This document shows, in pieces, positions 39,858-48,509 of a stretch of DNA of 64,000 nt; within the stretch, counting starts at the first letter, position 1; each line of letters starts with the position of its first letter. A program made the translations under genes and the position numbers. Source of the DNA: SIG480 sp045546975 (lineage in GTDB: Bacteria > Bacillota > Clostridia > Oscillospirales > JAAYXM01); NCBI GenBank assembly GCA_045546975.1, contig JAZQDV010000008.1, positions 62,001-126,000 on the forward strand, in the 5' to 3' direction. The notes below the pieces were generated by a model. The model ran no database searches. It saw only the letters and a program-made list of their open reading frames with translations, and had not been told where the DNA came from.

Positions 39858-40492
39858 TATTTTGCCTCCCGGGAAGACTCCATCTGCGCGACAATCCTCT
39901 CAATTTCAGAGGACTTGAACTTAAAGCTTGATTTATTGGCGATAAGCCTTGCGCTTATGGGAACGATCGTCTCAAAAACCTCAAGGTTGTTTTCCTTAAG
40001 CGTTTTGCCCGTCTCGACGATATCCACGATTACATCGGAAAGACCGAGAATCGGCGCAATCTCAATTGAGCCGTTGAGCTTTATAATGTCAATGTCACGA
40101 CCCTTTTTTCTGTAAAAATCACTTGCGATATTCGGAAACTTCGTCGCAACCTTGAGCGTCTTTTCGGAATTGTCACGGAACTCGAGCTTTGCCGCAACTG
40201 CCATACGGCACTTGCCGAGGTCAAGGTCAAAAAGCTCGTAGACATCGGGCGAGTATTCAAGGAGAATATCCTTTCCCGCAACACCGATATCCGCAGCACC
40301 GCGCTCGACGTATATCGCAACGTCAGACGGCTTTACCCAGAAATACCGGACACCTGCCGCCTCGTTTTCGAAAATGAGCTTGCGGCTTTCCTCCAAAATC
40401 TCAGGACACTCAAAGCCGGCTGCAGCGAACATATTATATACCTTTTCTCCAAGCCTTCCTTTCGGAAGCGCAACATTAAGCATTGTTTTCAA
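39857..40492 (-). CDS. hisG: ATP phosphoribosyltransferase, short form
   Basis: A catalytic subunit of 208-211 residues for the first step of histidine synthesis. It lacks the C-terminal regulatory domain of long HisG and so depends on HisZ, encoded directly upstream. ALPKGRLGEKV and the ATP/PRPP-binding VDIVETGKTLKENNL region are recognisable. A TTG at 40492 has AGGTGA six bases upstream; an ATG three codons later (40483) gives the commoner family N-terminus. The start overlaps hisZ by 17 bp (8 bp if the ATG is used). Confidence 0.96.
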   Translation of the reverse strand: MKTMLNVALPKGRLGEKVYNMFAAAGFECPEILEESRKLIFENEAAGVRYFWVKPSDVAIYVERGAADIGVAGKDILLEYSPDVYELFDLDLGKCRMAVAAKLEFRDNSEKTLKVATKFPNIASDFYRKKGRDIDIIKLNGSIEIAPILGLSDVIVDIVETGKTLKENNLEVFETIVPISARLIANKSSFKFKSSEIERIVAQMESSREAK

Positions 40493-41582
40493 TCTGGGTC
40501 ACCTCGCCACCTGATATTTTGAGAAGCTTTTTGTATCTGAACTTTTCGGGAATCTTTCGCATTGCCGCAACGCTCGTGCCCGACTCCGCAATACGGGAAA
40601 CGGCACGGCTTATGTTTACTGCCTTTTCTCCGTCCTCGTATAAAATAACCGTGTCAACATCGTACTTTTCGGAAAACTCCTCAGATTCTGTGAGCTTGTC
40701 AAGATATACCGCAAAGCCGATTGCACCCGATGCCTTTCCCATCCTCTTCATGAGGTTATCATACTGACCGCCCGAGAGCACGCTTGATGATACACCCTTC
40801 ACAAAGCCGCGGAAGCTTACGCCATTGTAGTATTTCAAATCGTCCGTAACAGAAAAGTCTATTCTTATGTTGCCTGAAAGTCCGTTTTCTGAAAACTCCG
40901 CCGAAAGCGAACGAAGCTCGTCTACGTACTTTTTGGAAACCCCAAGCTCTGAAATGGCATCAAGTACATACTTGGGTTCACCGTACGAACCGACAAGTGT
41001 CCTGAGCGCATCTGCACCCTTGCGGTCGCCGCAGATTTCAGAAATACCGTGGAGATTTTTTTCAGATAAGCATTTGAGTACAGCTCGTCTTTCCTCGTCA
41101 GAGAGAGAAAGCCCGTCAAGCACCTCGGAAACAATTCCAAGATGCGATATATCAAGCACCCAGTCATCAGAAATTGAAGCGAGACTCTTTGCCGCAAGAA
41201 GCACGACCTCGAGCACGGCATAGCTATCTATATCACCTATGCACTCAAGACCGACCTGCATAATCTCGCGAAAACTTCCGCCGCCCTCGGGCACACGGTA
41301 TACATTCTCATTATAATACATCTTCTGTACAACGCCGGGAAGGTCGTGGCAGTTTTTTATAATCGAGAGCGTTACGTCAGGCTTAAGCGCCATAAGGCGA
41401 CCGTTTGTGTCCGTAAACGTAATTACGCTCGGTGAGATGAGAAAGTCCTTGTTTCTTACATAGAGGTCATATTCCTCAAACTTGCTCATCTTATACTGTG
41501 AATATCCGTATTTGTCATAAAGTGCGCGGAGTGAAAAAATCGCCTTTTCTCCGCTTTTTAAGTTCTTGTTTTCTATAATCAT
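40476..41582 (-). CDS. hisZ: ATP phosphoribosyltransferase regulatory subunit HisZ
   Basis: A 368-residue protein related to histidyl-tRNA synthetase but without aminoacylation ability. It binds short-form HisG and makes it sensitive to histidine. The class II core is seen in KPDVTLSIIKNC (motif 2-like region with MYYNENVYR) and the C-terminal YYNGVSFRGFVKG and GGQYDNLMKRMG motifs. It overlaps the HisR-like regulator gene by 4 bp. Confidence 0.93.
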   Translation of the reverse strand: MIIENKNLKSGEKAIFSLRALYDKYGYSQYKMSKFEEYDLYVRNKDFLISPSVITFTDTNGRLMALKPDVTLSIIKNCHDLPGVVQKMYYNENVYRVPEGGGSFREIMQVGLECIGDIDSYAVLEVVLLAAKSLASISDDWVLDISHLGIVSEVLDGLSLSDEERRAVLKCLSEKNLHGISEICGDRKGADALRTLVGSYGEPKYVLDAISELGVSKKYVDELRSLSAEFSENGLSGNIRIDFSVTDDLKYYNGVSFRGFVKGVSSSVLSGGQYDNLMKRMGKASGAIGFAVYLDKLTESEEFSEKYDVDTVILYEDGEKAVNISRAVSRIAESGTSVAAMRKIPEKFRYKKLLKISGGEVTQIENNA

Positions 41583-41872
41583 TTTTCTTCTCCCTTGAGT
41601 CGGTTAAGTGCCGCCTTATATCCGCCACTGCCGTAGTTAAGACAACGGCTCACACGCGATATCGTCGCAGTCGAAACGCTTACTTCCTTTGCAATCTCCT
41701 GGTAGTTCTTACCCTCATCGAGAAGGATTGCAACATCCATGCGCTGTGCCATATCCTGAAGCTCATTTATTGTGCAGATATCCTCAAAAAAGTTATAGCA
41801 GTCCTCAACATTCCCAAGGCCGAGTATAACCTCAAAAAGTCTGTCGATAGATTCTGAACGGAAAGTCGCCAT
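41579..41872 (-). CDS. hisR: YerC/HisR-type TrpR-family repressor
   Basis: A 97-residue regulator of the YerC/YecD group of the TrpR superfamily, all helical, with the DNA-binding helix-turn-helix in YQEIAKEVSVSTATISRVSRCL. It is the first gene of the his operon and overlaps hisZ by 4 bp. TrpR-family regulators at this place in Firmicutes have been proposed to sense histidine. The palindrome over its promoter recurs before the amino acid ABC transporter operon, which supports that role here. Confidence 0.9.
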   Translation of the reverse strand: MATFRSESIDRLFEVILGLGNVEDCYNFFEDICTINELQDMAQRMDVAILLDEGKNYQEIAKEVSVSTATISRVSRCLNYGSGGYKAALNRLKGEEK

Positions 41873-41908
41873 ATATAAACATCACCTTTCTTTTTTGCTC
41901 ACTTTCAC

Positions 41909-41937
41909 ATTTTACCACTTTACTTTGTTAAAGTCAA
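41909..41937 (-). promoter_or_regulatory. Promoter of the his operon
   Basis: Read on the minus strand: TTGACT, a 17-bp spacer, TAAAAT. The operator at 41917-41934 covers the spacer and the edge of the -35. Confidence 0.75.
41917..41934. promoter_or_regulatory. HisR-like operator of the his operon
   Basis: ACTTTAC-TTTG-TTAAAGT, a 7-4-7 inverted repeat with one mismatch. It has the same arms and spacing as the operator at 33371-33392. Confidence 0.65.
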
Positions 41938-41958
41938 GCACAATAAAAAGTGCTTGAC
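41933..41958. repeat. Perfect inverted repeat holding both divergent -35 regions
   Basis: GTCAAGCAC-N8-GTGCTTGAC. Its arms contain most of the -35 of the his promoter on one side and of the thrS promoter on the other. Confidence 0.6.
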
Positions 41959-41982
41959 GAAAAATTTTTAATATGATATATT
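41954..41982 (+). promoter_or_regulatory. Promoter of the thrS T-box transcript
   Basis: TTGACG, a 17-bp spacer, TATATT, giving a start near 41989 at the beginning of the T-box leader. Confidence 0.65.
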
Positions 41983-41989
41983 TGTAGTA

Positions 41990-42245
41990 ATAGCGATGAC
42001 GGAGACAGTAGCAAGAGGCTGTGTATCAAAGAGAGGGGCGCACCTGCTGAGAGCGACCTATACGCGCTTTTGTGAACACCACTTCCGAGCTGCAGGGTTG
42101 AAATTTAAGTAGGCCTTGCCGTGAACCTGCGTCAAAGGATAAAAGAGTGACGGTGCTTTTCCGTAATTAGGGTGGAACCGTGCGAAATTGTTTTTTGCAC
42201 CCCTATTCTGAGTTTTTCTCAGGGTAGAGGTGTTATTTTTTTTTT
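41990..42245 (+). promoter_or_regulatory. T-box riboswitch of thrS
   Basis: The leader carries the T-box sequence AGGGTGGAACCGTGCG (about 42168-42183), the stem I region with the AGAGAG bulge and a candidate threonine specifier ACC (42078-42080; ACA overlaps it), before CTTCCGAGC. A terminator hairpin at 42198-42232 is followed by a T-run. Uncharged tRNA-Thr would stabilise the antiterminator and allow thrS transcription. Confidence 0.93.
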
Positions 42246-42262
42246 GAAAGGATGAGATAAAA

Positions 42263-44017
42263 ATGGCAGAAATGAACGAACTCCAGACGCTACGACATTC
42301 CGCATCTCACGTTATGGCGCAGGCTGTTAAGAGACTTTTCCCCGACGTAAAGCTCGCTATCGGCCCCGCTATTGCAGACGGCTTTTACTATGACTTTGAT
42401 ACTGACCACCCCTTCACAGCTGAGGACCTTGAGAAAATCGAGGCAGAGATGAAGAAAATCGCAAAGGAGAACCTCAAAATTGAGCGTTTTGAGCTTCCTC
42501 GCGATGAGGCACTTGAGTTTATGAAGGACGAGCCGTATAAGGTCGAACTTATCCGTGACCTTCCCGAGGGCGAGGTTATCTCCTTCTACCGTCAGGGTGA
42601 GTTCTGCGATCTTTGCGCAGGACCTCACGTCAACTACACAAGCAAGGTAAAGGCATACAAGCTTCTCTCCGCAACTGGCGCATACTGGCGCGGCGATGAG
42701 AAGAACAAGATGCTCCAGAGAATTTACGCAACTGCTTTCCAGAGCAAGGACGAGCTTAACGAATACCTTGAGCAGCGCGAAGAGGCAAGACGCCGCGACC
42801 ACAACAAGCTCGGTCGCGAGCTTGAGCTTTTTACAACGAGCGACGTTATTGGTCAGGGTCTCCCGATTCTTCTCCCGAAGGGTGCGCGTATCATTCAGCT
42901 TCTCCAGCGCTTTGTTGAGGATGAGGAGCAGAAGCGCGGTTGGCAGATGACAAAGACACCGCTTATGGCAAAGAGCGACCTTTATAAGATTTCAGGTCAC
43001 TGGGACCACTACCAGGACGGTATGTTCATTCTCGGTGACGAGGAGGTGGACCGTGAAGTCTTTGCTCTCCGTCCGATGACCTGCCCGTTCCAGTATCAGG
43101 CATTCTTAAACCGCGGAAGAAGTTACAGAGATCTCCCGATGAGACTCAGTGAAACCTCAACACTCTTCAGAAACGAAGCATCGGGCGAGATGCACGGTCT
43201 TATCCGCGTAAGACAGTTCACAATCTCCGAGGGTCACCTCATGTGTACTCCCTCACAGCTTGAGGACGAGTTCAGAAGATGCCTTGAGCTTGCAATCTAT
43301 ATGCTCAAGACACTCGGTCTTTACGAAGACGTTTCCTACCGCTTCTCACAGTGGGATCCCGAAAACCGCGAAAAGTACATCGGAACCGAGGAGCAGTGGA
43401 ACGAGGCTCAGGATATGATGGCAAAAATCCTTGCAAATCTCGAAATTCCGCATGAGGTAGGCATTGGTGAAGCGGCATTCTACGGTCCGAAGCTCGACAT
43501 TCAGATAAAGAACGTATTCGGAAAAGAGGATACGCTCATCACTATCCAGATTGACCAGATGCTCGCTGAAAAGTTTGGTATGGAATATGTAGATGCTGAC
43601 GGCACAAAGAAAAACCCGTACATTATCCACAGAACGTCAATCGGATGCTACGAGAGAACTCTCGCGCTTCTCATCGAGAAGTACGCAGGTGCTTTCCCTG
43701 TATGGCTTGCACCGACTCAGGTAAAGATTCTTCCGATTACCGACAGACATCACGAGTACGCAAATGATATCAGGAGAAAACTTGAGGATGCAGGAATCAT
43801 CCGTGTTGAAATTGACGACAGAAACGAAAAGATTGGCTACAAGATTCGTGAAGCACAGCTTGAAAAGGTGCCGTATATGATTCTTGTGGGTGATAAGGAT
43901 ATCGAAGGCAACACGGTTTCCGTTCGTGACCGCCGTGACGGCGACATCGGAAGCATGAGCATCGAGGAGTTCATTGCAAAGATAAGCGAAGAAATTGCAA
44001 ACAAGACCATAAAGTAA
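42263..44017 (+). CDS. thrS: Threonyl-tRNA synthetase without the N-terminal TGS domain
   Basis: A 584-residue class II synthetase. The editing domain (about 1-175) has HSASH (11-15-like pair of His) and CAGPH; the catalytic core shows motif 2 FRNEASGEMHG with RVRQFT and motif 3 GCYERTLALLIEKY; an anticodon-binding domain closes the protein. Most bacterial ThrRS proteins have about 640 residues with a TGS domain first; it is missing here, and the AAAGGATGAG site before ATG 42263 shows this is the true start rather than a truncation by annotation. Expression is set by the T-box. Confidence 0.97.
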   Translation: MAEMNELQTLRHSASHVMAQAVKRLFPDVKLAIGPAIADGFYYDFDTDHPFTAEDLEKIEAEMKKIAKENLKIERFELPRDEALEFMKDEPYKVELIRDLPEGEVISFYRQGEFCDLCAGPHVNYTSKVKAYKLLSATGAYWRGDEKNKMLQRIYATAFQSKDELNEYLEQREEARRRDHNKLGRELELFTTSDVIGQGLPILLPKGARIIQLLQRFVEDEEQKRGWQMTKTPLMAKSDLYKISGHWDHYQDGMFILGDEEVDREVFALRPMTCPFQYQAFLNRGRSYRDLPMRLSETSTLFRNEASGEMHGLIRVRQFTISEGHLMCTPSQLEDEFRRCLELAIYMLKTLGLYEDVSYRFSQWDPENREKYIGTEEQWNEAQDMMAKILANLEIPHEVGIGEAAFYGPKLDIQIKNVFGKEDTLITIQIDQMLAEKFGMEYVDADGTKKNPYIIHRTSIGCYERTLALLIEKYAGAFPVWLAPTQVKILPITDRHHEYANDIRRKLEDAGIIRVEIDDRNEKIGYKIREAQLEKVPYMILVGDKDIEGNTVSVRDRRDGDIGSMSIEEFIAKISEEIANKTIK

Positions 44018-44027
44018 AGCAAAAACC

Positions 44028-44065
44028 AAACAGAGCATATCCCTACAGGGATATGCTCTGTTTTC
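44028..44065. terminator. Terminator after thrS
   Basis: A stem of about 16 bp (AACAGAGCATATCCCT and its complement) with an AC loop and TTTTC. The A-run on the other side lets it also serve the minus-strand VanZ gene. Confidence 0.9.
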
Positions 44066-44073
44066 TTCATAAT

Positions 44074-44574
44074 TTATATATTATATTTGTTCCCTTTGAA
44101 AAAGTGATACAAAACCACGACTGCGAGAAAAGCCCCGAGGGAGTCAATGGCGACATCCGAAAGCATCGGGCCGCGCCCCGGAACAAACGCTTGGTGCAAC
44201 TCGTCAAATGCGGCATATAAAGTCGTTATAAGAGCTGCGAAAAGAGGTCTTGTTTTTCTTGTGAGCTTCTCAACAAACGCAAAAATGAGTGATGCAAGAA
44301 GAAAAAACTCGAACAGGTGAGCAGCCTTTCTCACTATAACAATGAGCTTTTCAACAAGCTCACCGATGTCATACGAAAAAAGGCCTGCGGTTATTTTCCT
44401 TGTCGTTCTTTCAAGAAATCGCGCAATAACAGCACTTTTACCCCTTGAAACTGCAGAGGTGTCGGAGGAAAAGTCTGATATTATTCTCATCATATAGACT
44501 GACGAAATGCCAAGGATATATGCGTCAAGTTTTTCTATTTTTTCTGTTTTGTCATAGCCTTGTATTTGTGCCAA
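44074..44574 (-). CDS. VanZ-like membrane protein
   Basis: A 166-residue protein with four or five hydrophobic helices in its C-terminal two thirds and the VanZ signature AAFDELHQAFVPGRGPMLSDVAIDSLGA (about residues 118-145; core DELHQAFVPGR). VanZ proteins give low-level teicoplanin resistance in the vanA cluster, but most homologues have no known role. The start is TTG at 44574, overlapping the upstream gene by 40 bp; a later ATG near residue 27 is possible. Confidence 0.82.
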   Translation of the reverse strand: MAQIQGYDKTEKIEKLDAYILGISSVYMMRIISDFSSDTSAVSRGKSAVIARFLERTTRKITAGLFSYDIGELVEKLIVIVRKAAHLFEFFLLASLIFAFVEKLTRKTRPLFAALITTLYAAFDELHQAFVPGRGPMLSDVAIDSLGAFLAVVVLYHFFKGNKYNI

Positions 44575-45050
44575 AAGCTCTTCACCCGCTTTATTTCTTC
44601 AGCCGTAAACCTCGCACGTGCAATTCTTGCGGCATCTCTTATCTCTATGTCGCTGAGACCGTCCTTTGCCATCGCCATAAGAGTATTTATGTCCTCTCGT
44701 GTAAGACGTGAGCCGATAAGCCTCATAATTTCCCGCTTGTCCTCGCGGGTAACACCCTCCGTTACCTTTTCGGCGGCTTTCTCAACCACTGTCTGCTTGG
44801 ATTTTTGCGGCTTTGGGGCAGTTTCCTTTTCATCGACGGGCACGTCTTTCTCTTCCGCAATTTCCTCCACTTCTTCGATGGTTACCTCGCCCGTCTCAAG
44901 CATTGTATTGATTTCACTTTTTACAATGCTTTTCATGGCGTACCCGCCAAGATATTCGAGAGCAAAACGGTACCCGAAAAATCCGAGGACGCCGAGAATA
45001 ACAAGTACACACGCCCAAATAATGAGGCGTTTTTTTGTTTTTACTTTCAT
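44535..45050 (-). CDS. Membrane-anchored helical protein of unknown function
   Basis: A 171-residue protein with one N-terminal transmembrane helix (about 8-27), an acidic and then Lys/Pro-rich linker (about 55-90) and a C-terminal helical domain of about 80 residues, basic at the end (KYKAMTKQKK). The C-terminal part contains two copies of a TxEDI/TAEEI-like pattern. I recognise no family. GGAGAA precedes the ATG. It is cotranscribed with the VanZ-like gene, which begins inside its last 40 bases. Confidence 0.7.
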   Translation of the reverse strand: MKVKTKKRLIIWACVLVILGVLGFFGYRFALEYLGGYAMKSIVKSEINTMLETGEVTIEEVEEIAEEKDVPVDEKETAPKPQKSKQTVVEKAAEKVTEGVTREDKREIMRLIGSRLTREDINTLMAMAKDGLSDIEIRDAARIARARFTAEEIKRVKSFWHKYKAMTKQKK

Positions 45051-45107
45051 AGTTTCTCCTATTATAAAAGCGCCCGAGGTAAACGGGCGCCTTATATTTG
45101 CTTTAGC

Positions 45108-47021
45108 TTACGGATTCGGTACGGATGAACCGCCACCGCCGCCTGCACCGCCGCCTGCACCGCCGCTGCTCGGCAATGCGGGAACCTTAATTACGATGTA
45201 AACATCCTTTGTGCCGACCTTGCCTGCAAACCTTGCAGCATTCTCTGCATCAAAGCTGATGAAACGGCCTGTGAAGAGGTCCTGCATCCAGTTGTCAATA
45301 CTCGGTGTGTTGAACGCATCATATGCATCGTAAACTGCAGTCTGGAGCTCAAAAAGTGTCTTCGGGTCGGTGTTATAAACGCCGATAATAGGTGCGATAG
45401 CATTGCTTGTAGAATCTATCATATCAGTAAGAATCTCAGCAACCGCCTTTTCAGCATCAGTCTTGAAGCTTACTTTATGGAATCCTGCTGTTGTGCAATC
45501 AACACCGCCTGTAGCATCCTTGTTTGTGTCGATGAAGAGATTCTGCACGACTGTTCCGTTAAGATTTGTAAGACCTGAAAGGTCAAATGTGATTGTGTTG
45601 CCTTCGATGTCCGCATACTTCTTCTCAGTAGCTCCACCGTTTACAGAGTAGGAAACGTATGTTCCGGCCTCATTGATTGCAAGATCGTCGGGAGCGGGAG
45701 GAAGTGTCGGGTCACCTTCGTCGGAGCCGCCGCCACCGCCGCCACCGCCGGGAGGTGTGGGCTTTACTTCTTCGCCTTCGACTGTTACTTTGGTGCCCTG
45801 GGTTTCAACCTTTGTATCTTTCTGAACATCTGCTGTGTCTACCTTACCGTTACCTGTGATAACACCACCGGCACCGTCAACGTCTACGTTTTCAACCTTG
45901 GCGCCGCTCTCAACCTTAACGGTTGTGTTATCACCCTTGACTGTAACGTCTTCTACCTCAGTTCCGCTCTCAAAGTTAACTTCGATGTCAGAGCCCTGGA
46001 TTTCAACGCTCGGTGTGGAAACACCGGTGCTTACGTCTGCACTGTTTTCGGTAATGATAACCTTATCAACTGCTACCTTGTCGTCAGCCTTTACCGTAAC
46101 ATCACGGACAGGGCTTCCTACAACAACCTGGGAAGTGCTTGAATCACCTGTGATGTTAACATCACCGCTTCGGATGATGATGTCACCCTTGACTATGACA
46201 TTGTCAAGATTGATTTTGCTGTCTCCGACAGCGTCTGTGATGATAAGGTCGCCATTGATAATCGCGCCGTCAAGATTTACATTTGCATCGTTTAAGATAA
46301 CGCTGCCGTCAATTGTTACGCCCTTGTAGTTTACATCTCCCTTTGCAAAGTAGCATGCGATACGGTCAAGCATAGCCGCAAACTCAGCACGTGTTACCTG
46401 TGCCTTCGGGCGGATTGTGTTTCGTGTATCACCGAGAACAACGTTGCACTCGATAAGTGCGTTTGTTGAAGCCTTTGCCCAATCGGAAACGCTTGCAGCA
46501 TCGCTGAACTTGTTTGCAGCATTCGGGTCAGTCTGGACCTTTAAGAATGTGCGTGCAAGGATTGTAAATGTCTGCTCACGCGTAATCGGCATATTCGGCA
46601 TAATCTTATTGCCATCACCGTTGATAATCTTAATTGCAACGCCTGATTCCATAAGCTCGTAATACCATGCGCCGAGCACAACGTCAACATAATGCTCGAT
46701 GCTTGTTTTATCTGCGTGTGCACCAAGAACGCGGACCATCATCGCAACAAGCTCTGCACGTGTGAGTGAATCATCGGGACGGAGCTTTCCTGCATGACCG
46801 TTCATAACGCCGTTCTGAACTACGCAGTTTATTCCCTGGTACTTCCAGGACCCTTCCTCCGGAGCATCAGTAAAGTCTCCAAGGAAATTCTCTTCACTGT
46901 GAACGCCGAGAAGCTTTGTGCTGATTACAGTTGCGTCTTCTGCCGCAAATACTGTAGCAAAGCTTGAAAGCATCGCAAGAGTGAGAATGCAAGAAATTAA
47001 AATCTTAACTGTTTTCTTCAT
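45108..47021 (-). CDS. S-layer homology protein with bactofilin-like repeats
   Basis: A 637-residue exported protein: signal peptide (about 1-27, ending FAA), three S-layer homology repeats (about 45-225) with the TRAELVAMMVRV, TREQTFTILART and TRAEFAAMLDRI motifs, then a repetitive beta-rich region (about 225-410) of short strands such as VTIDGSVILNDANV and IINGDLIITDAV. A glycine-rich linker (about 420) leads to a domain of about 190 residues and a glycine-rich tail. SLH repeats bind pyruvylated secondary wall polymer. It lies 15 bp after the phosphatase gene of the polysaccharide operon and is probably coexpressed. Confidence 0.85.
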   Translation of the reverse strand: MKKTVKILISCILTLAMLSSFATVFAAEDATVISTKLLGVHSEENFLGDFTDAPEEGSWKYQGINCVVQNGVMNGHAGKLRPDDSLTRAELVAMMVRVLGAHADKTSIEHYVDVVLGAWYYELMESGVAIKIINGDGNKIMPNMPITREQTFTILARTFLKVQTDPNAANKFSDAASVSDWAKASTNALIECNVVLGDTRNTIRPKAQVTRAEFAAMLDRIACYFAKGDVNYKGVTIDGSVILNDANVNLDGAIINGDLIITDAVGDSKINLDNVIVKGDIIIRSGDVNITGDSSTSQVVVGSPVRDVTVKADDKVAVDKVIITENSADVSTGVSTPSVEIQGSDIEVNFESGTEVEDVTVKGDNTTVKVESGAKVENVDVDGAGGVITGNGKVDTADVQKDTKVETQGTKVTVEGEEVKPTPPGGGGGGGGSDEGDPTLPPAPDDLAINEAGTYVSYSVNGGATEKKYADIEGNTITFDLSGLTNLNGTVVQNLFIDTNKDATGGVDCTTAGFHKVSFKTDAEKAVAEILTDMIDSTSNAIAPIIGVYNTDPKTLFELQTAVYDAYDAFNTPSIDNWMQDLFTGRFISFDAENAARFAGKVGTKDVYIVIKVPALPSSGGAGGGAGGGGGSSVPNP

Positions 47022-47036
47022 TTTTGCACCTTCCTA

Positions 47037-47729
47037 TCAGATATTTTTGTTCTTTTCAGCTTTTCTTATTATTCTCTCTGAGTTATATTCTATCGCAGGC
47101 ATAAGCTTTCCTATCTTTTTGACTGCGGAGGAATATACCTTATATGAAATCTTACCGTCTCCGTGCACGTCACTTCCAAGGAGATGAACGGCATCGTCCG
47201 CGATAAGTCTCAGATATTCTTGTCTGTGTCGCCTGGACTCCAAAAACGCGTCTGCGTTTATCTGTACGTCGATATTGAGCTTCAATATCTTTTCTCTGCC
47301 TGATTTTGAGTATCTGTCGATATGTGCGCATATCGGACGGAGATGTCGCTCGCGCGCAATCGCCTTTACTGAATCAAAAATCCAGTATGGCCATGGCTCA
47401 GGCGGGAATTCAACCAGGATATAGTCGGTCCCCTCGATACAAAGCTTATCTAAATCCGGAAGCTTTTCTATTCCGATTCCAAGCCTCACCTCTGCGCCCT
47501 TGAATATCCTGATTCCATCAAGATCGTGGGAGGTGAGCTCCAAATATGTTTCCTCACGCCTTTTGAGAAACTCTTCTACTGTTTCGTCCTCAAGATAATA
47601 GTGAGGGGTTGCGACTATTGTGGAAACACCTGCAGCCTTTGCGTATTTGATTTGTTCAAGCGACATTTCTATGCTGTCGGACCCATGGTCTGCGGCAGGA
47701 AGTACGTGTGAATGAAAATCAATATACAC
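47037..47729 (-). CDS. CpsB/YwqE-type tyrosine-protein phosphatase (PHP family)
   Basis: A 230-residue manganese-dependent phosphatase that removes phosphate from the BY-kinase encoded next to it. The PHP metal motif is FHSHVLPAADHGS at the N-terminus, followed by ATPHYY, the AEVRLG region and GSDVHGDG at the end. The start is GTG at 47729 with AAGGGGG about seven bases upstream. It sits between the kinase and S-layer genes. Confidence 0.92.
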   Translation of the reverse strand: MYIDFHSHVLPAADHGSDSIEMSLEQIKYAKAAGVSTIVATPHYYLEDETVEEFLKRREETYLELTSHDLDGIRIFKGAEVRLGIGIEKLPDLDKLCIEGTDYILVEFPPEPWPYWIFDSVKAIARERHLRPICAHIDRYSKSGREKILKLNIDVQINADAFLESRRHRQEYLRLIADDAVHLLGSDVHGDGKISYKVYSSAVKKIGKLMPAIEYNSERIIRKAEKNKNI

Positions 47730-47744
47730 AGCATTTCCCCCTTT

Positions 47745-48509
47745 TTATCTTTCTCTTCCGGGGAGACTGTAGCCGTACGTGTATCTGTAACGTGCTTTGT
47801 ACTTTCTCTTGTATCTGTACTGCATAAAGAGAGCGTCTCCAACGGAGTCGTTGAGAATGAATCCGAGGATTTTCGCATTTACTCTCTGTAGTCCTTCTAT
47901 GGACTGCTTTACCGCTTCAAGCATTGTCTCGTTCTCACGGACAATGAATACAACACCATCAAGTTTGTTTGCAATAATTGCAATATCAGTGACCACGTTT
48001 GCTGGCGGAGTATCAATGAAGATGTAGTCATACTCTTTCTTGAGCTGCTCAAGCACCTCGTCAAGTGCGGGAGACATAAGAAGCTCCGGCGGACTTGGAG
48101 GAATTGTGCCCACAGGTAGAATATAGAGGTTTTCATATTCTGTCTTTGAGATTGCAAGCTCACTTGTGAAGTTTCCGAGTCTGTCGGAAAGTCCCGGAGA
48201 GGAGGGGATTTCAAAATATCTGTGTCCTCTCGGCTTTCTCATATCCATATCAATGATAAGAGTTTTGTTTCCTGTCTGTGCAAAGGAGATACCCATATTG
48301 AGGCAGGTTGTTGTTTTTCCTTCACTCTCCATTGCACTCGTGAAGGCAACTACCTTCTTGTTATCAGAAAGCATAAACATAAGGTTTGTTCTCATCGCCT
48401 TATATGCTTCTGTGATTATAAACGGGCTGTTCTCCGTAAGAAGCTCGCTCTTTACGTATGAGCTTATTTTCTTCTTTTTAAGCTTTAATTTGAAATTGAG
48501 GAATGACAT
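47745..48509 (-). CDS. Bacterial tyrosine kinase CpsD/YwqD-type
   Basis: A 254-residue P-loop BY-kinase that controls polysaccharide chain length or export. The nucleotide site is SEGKTTTCLNMG (Walker A near residue 63) with DMDMRKPRG (Walker A') and FIDTPPA (Walker B). The C-terminus has the autophosphorylation Tyr cluster, with seven Tyr in the last 30 residues. The activator domain is the separate protein encoded just upstream, as in Firmicutes. Confidence 0.93.
   Translation of the reverse strand: MSFLNFKLKLKKKKISSYVKSELLTENSPFIITEAYKAMRTNLMFMLSDNKKVVAFTSAMESEGKTTTCLNMGISFAQTGNKTLIIDMDMRKPRGHRYFEIPSSPGLSDRLGNFTSELAISKTEYENLYILPVGTIPPSPPELLMSPALDEVLEQLKKEYDYIFIDTPPANVVTDIAIIANKLDGVVFIVRENETMLEAVKQSIEGLQRVNAKILGFILNDSVGDALFMQYRYKRKYKARYRYTYGYSLPGRER

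Noticed and set aside
45120..45180. Gly-codon run at the end of the S-layer gene as a tandem DNA repeat or frameshift
   Set aside because: The reading frame continues without a break and similar Gly-rich linkers occur in the same protein near residue 420.
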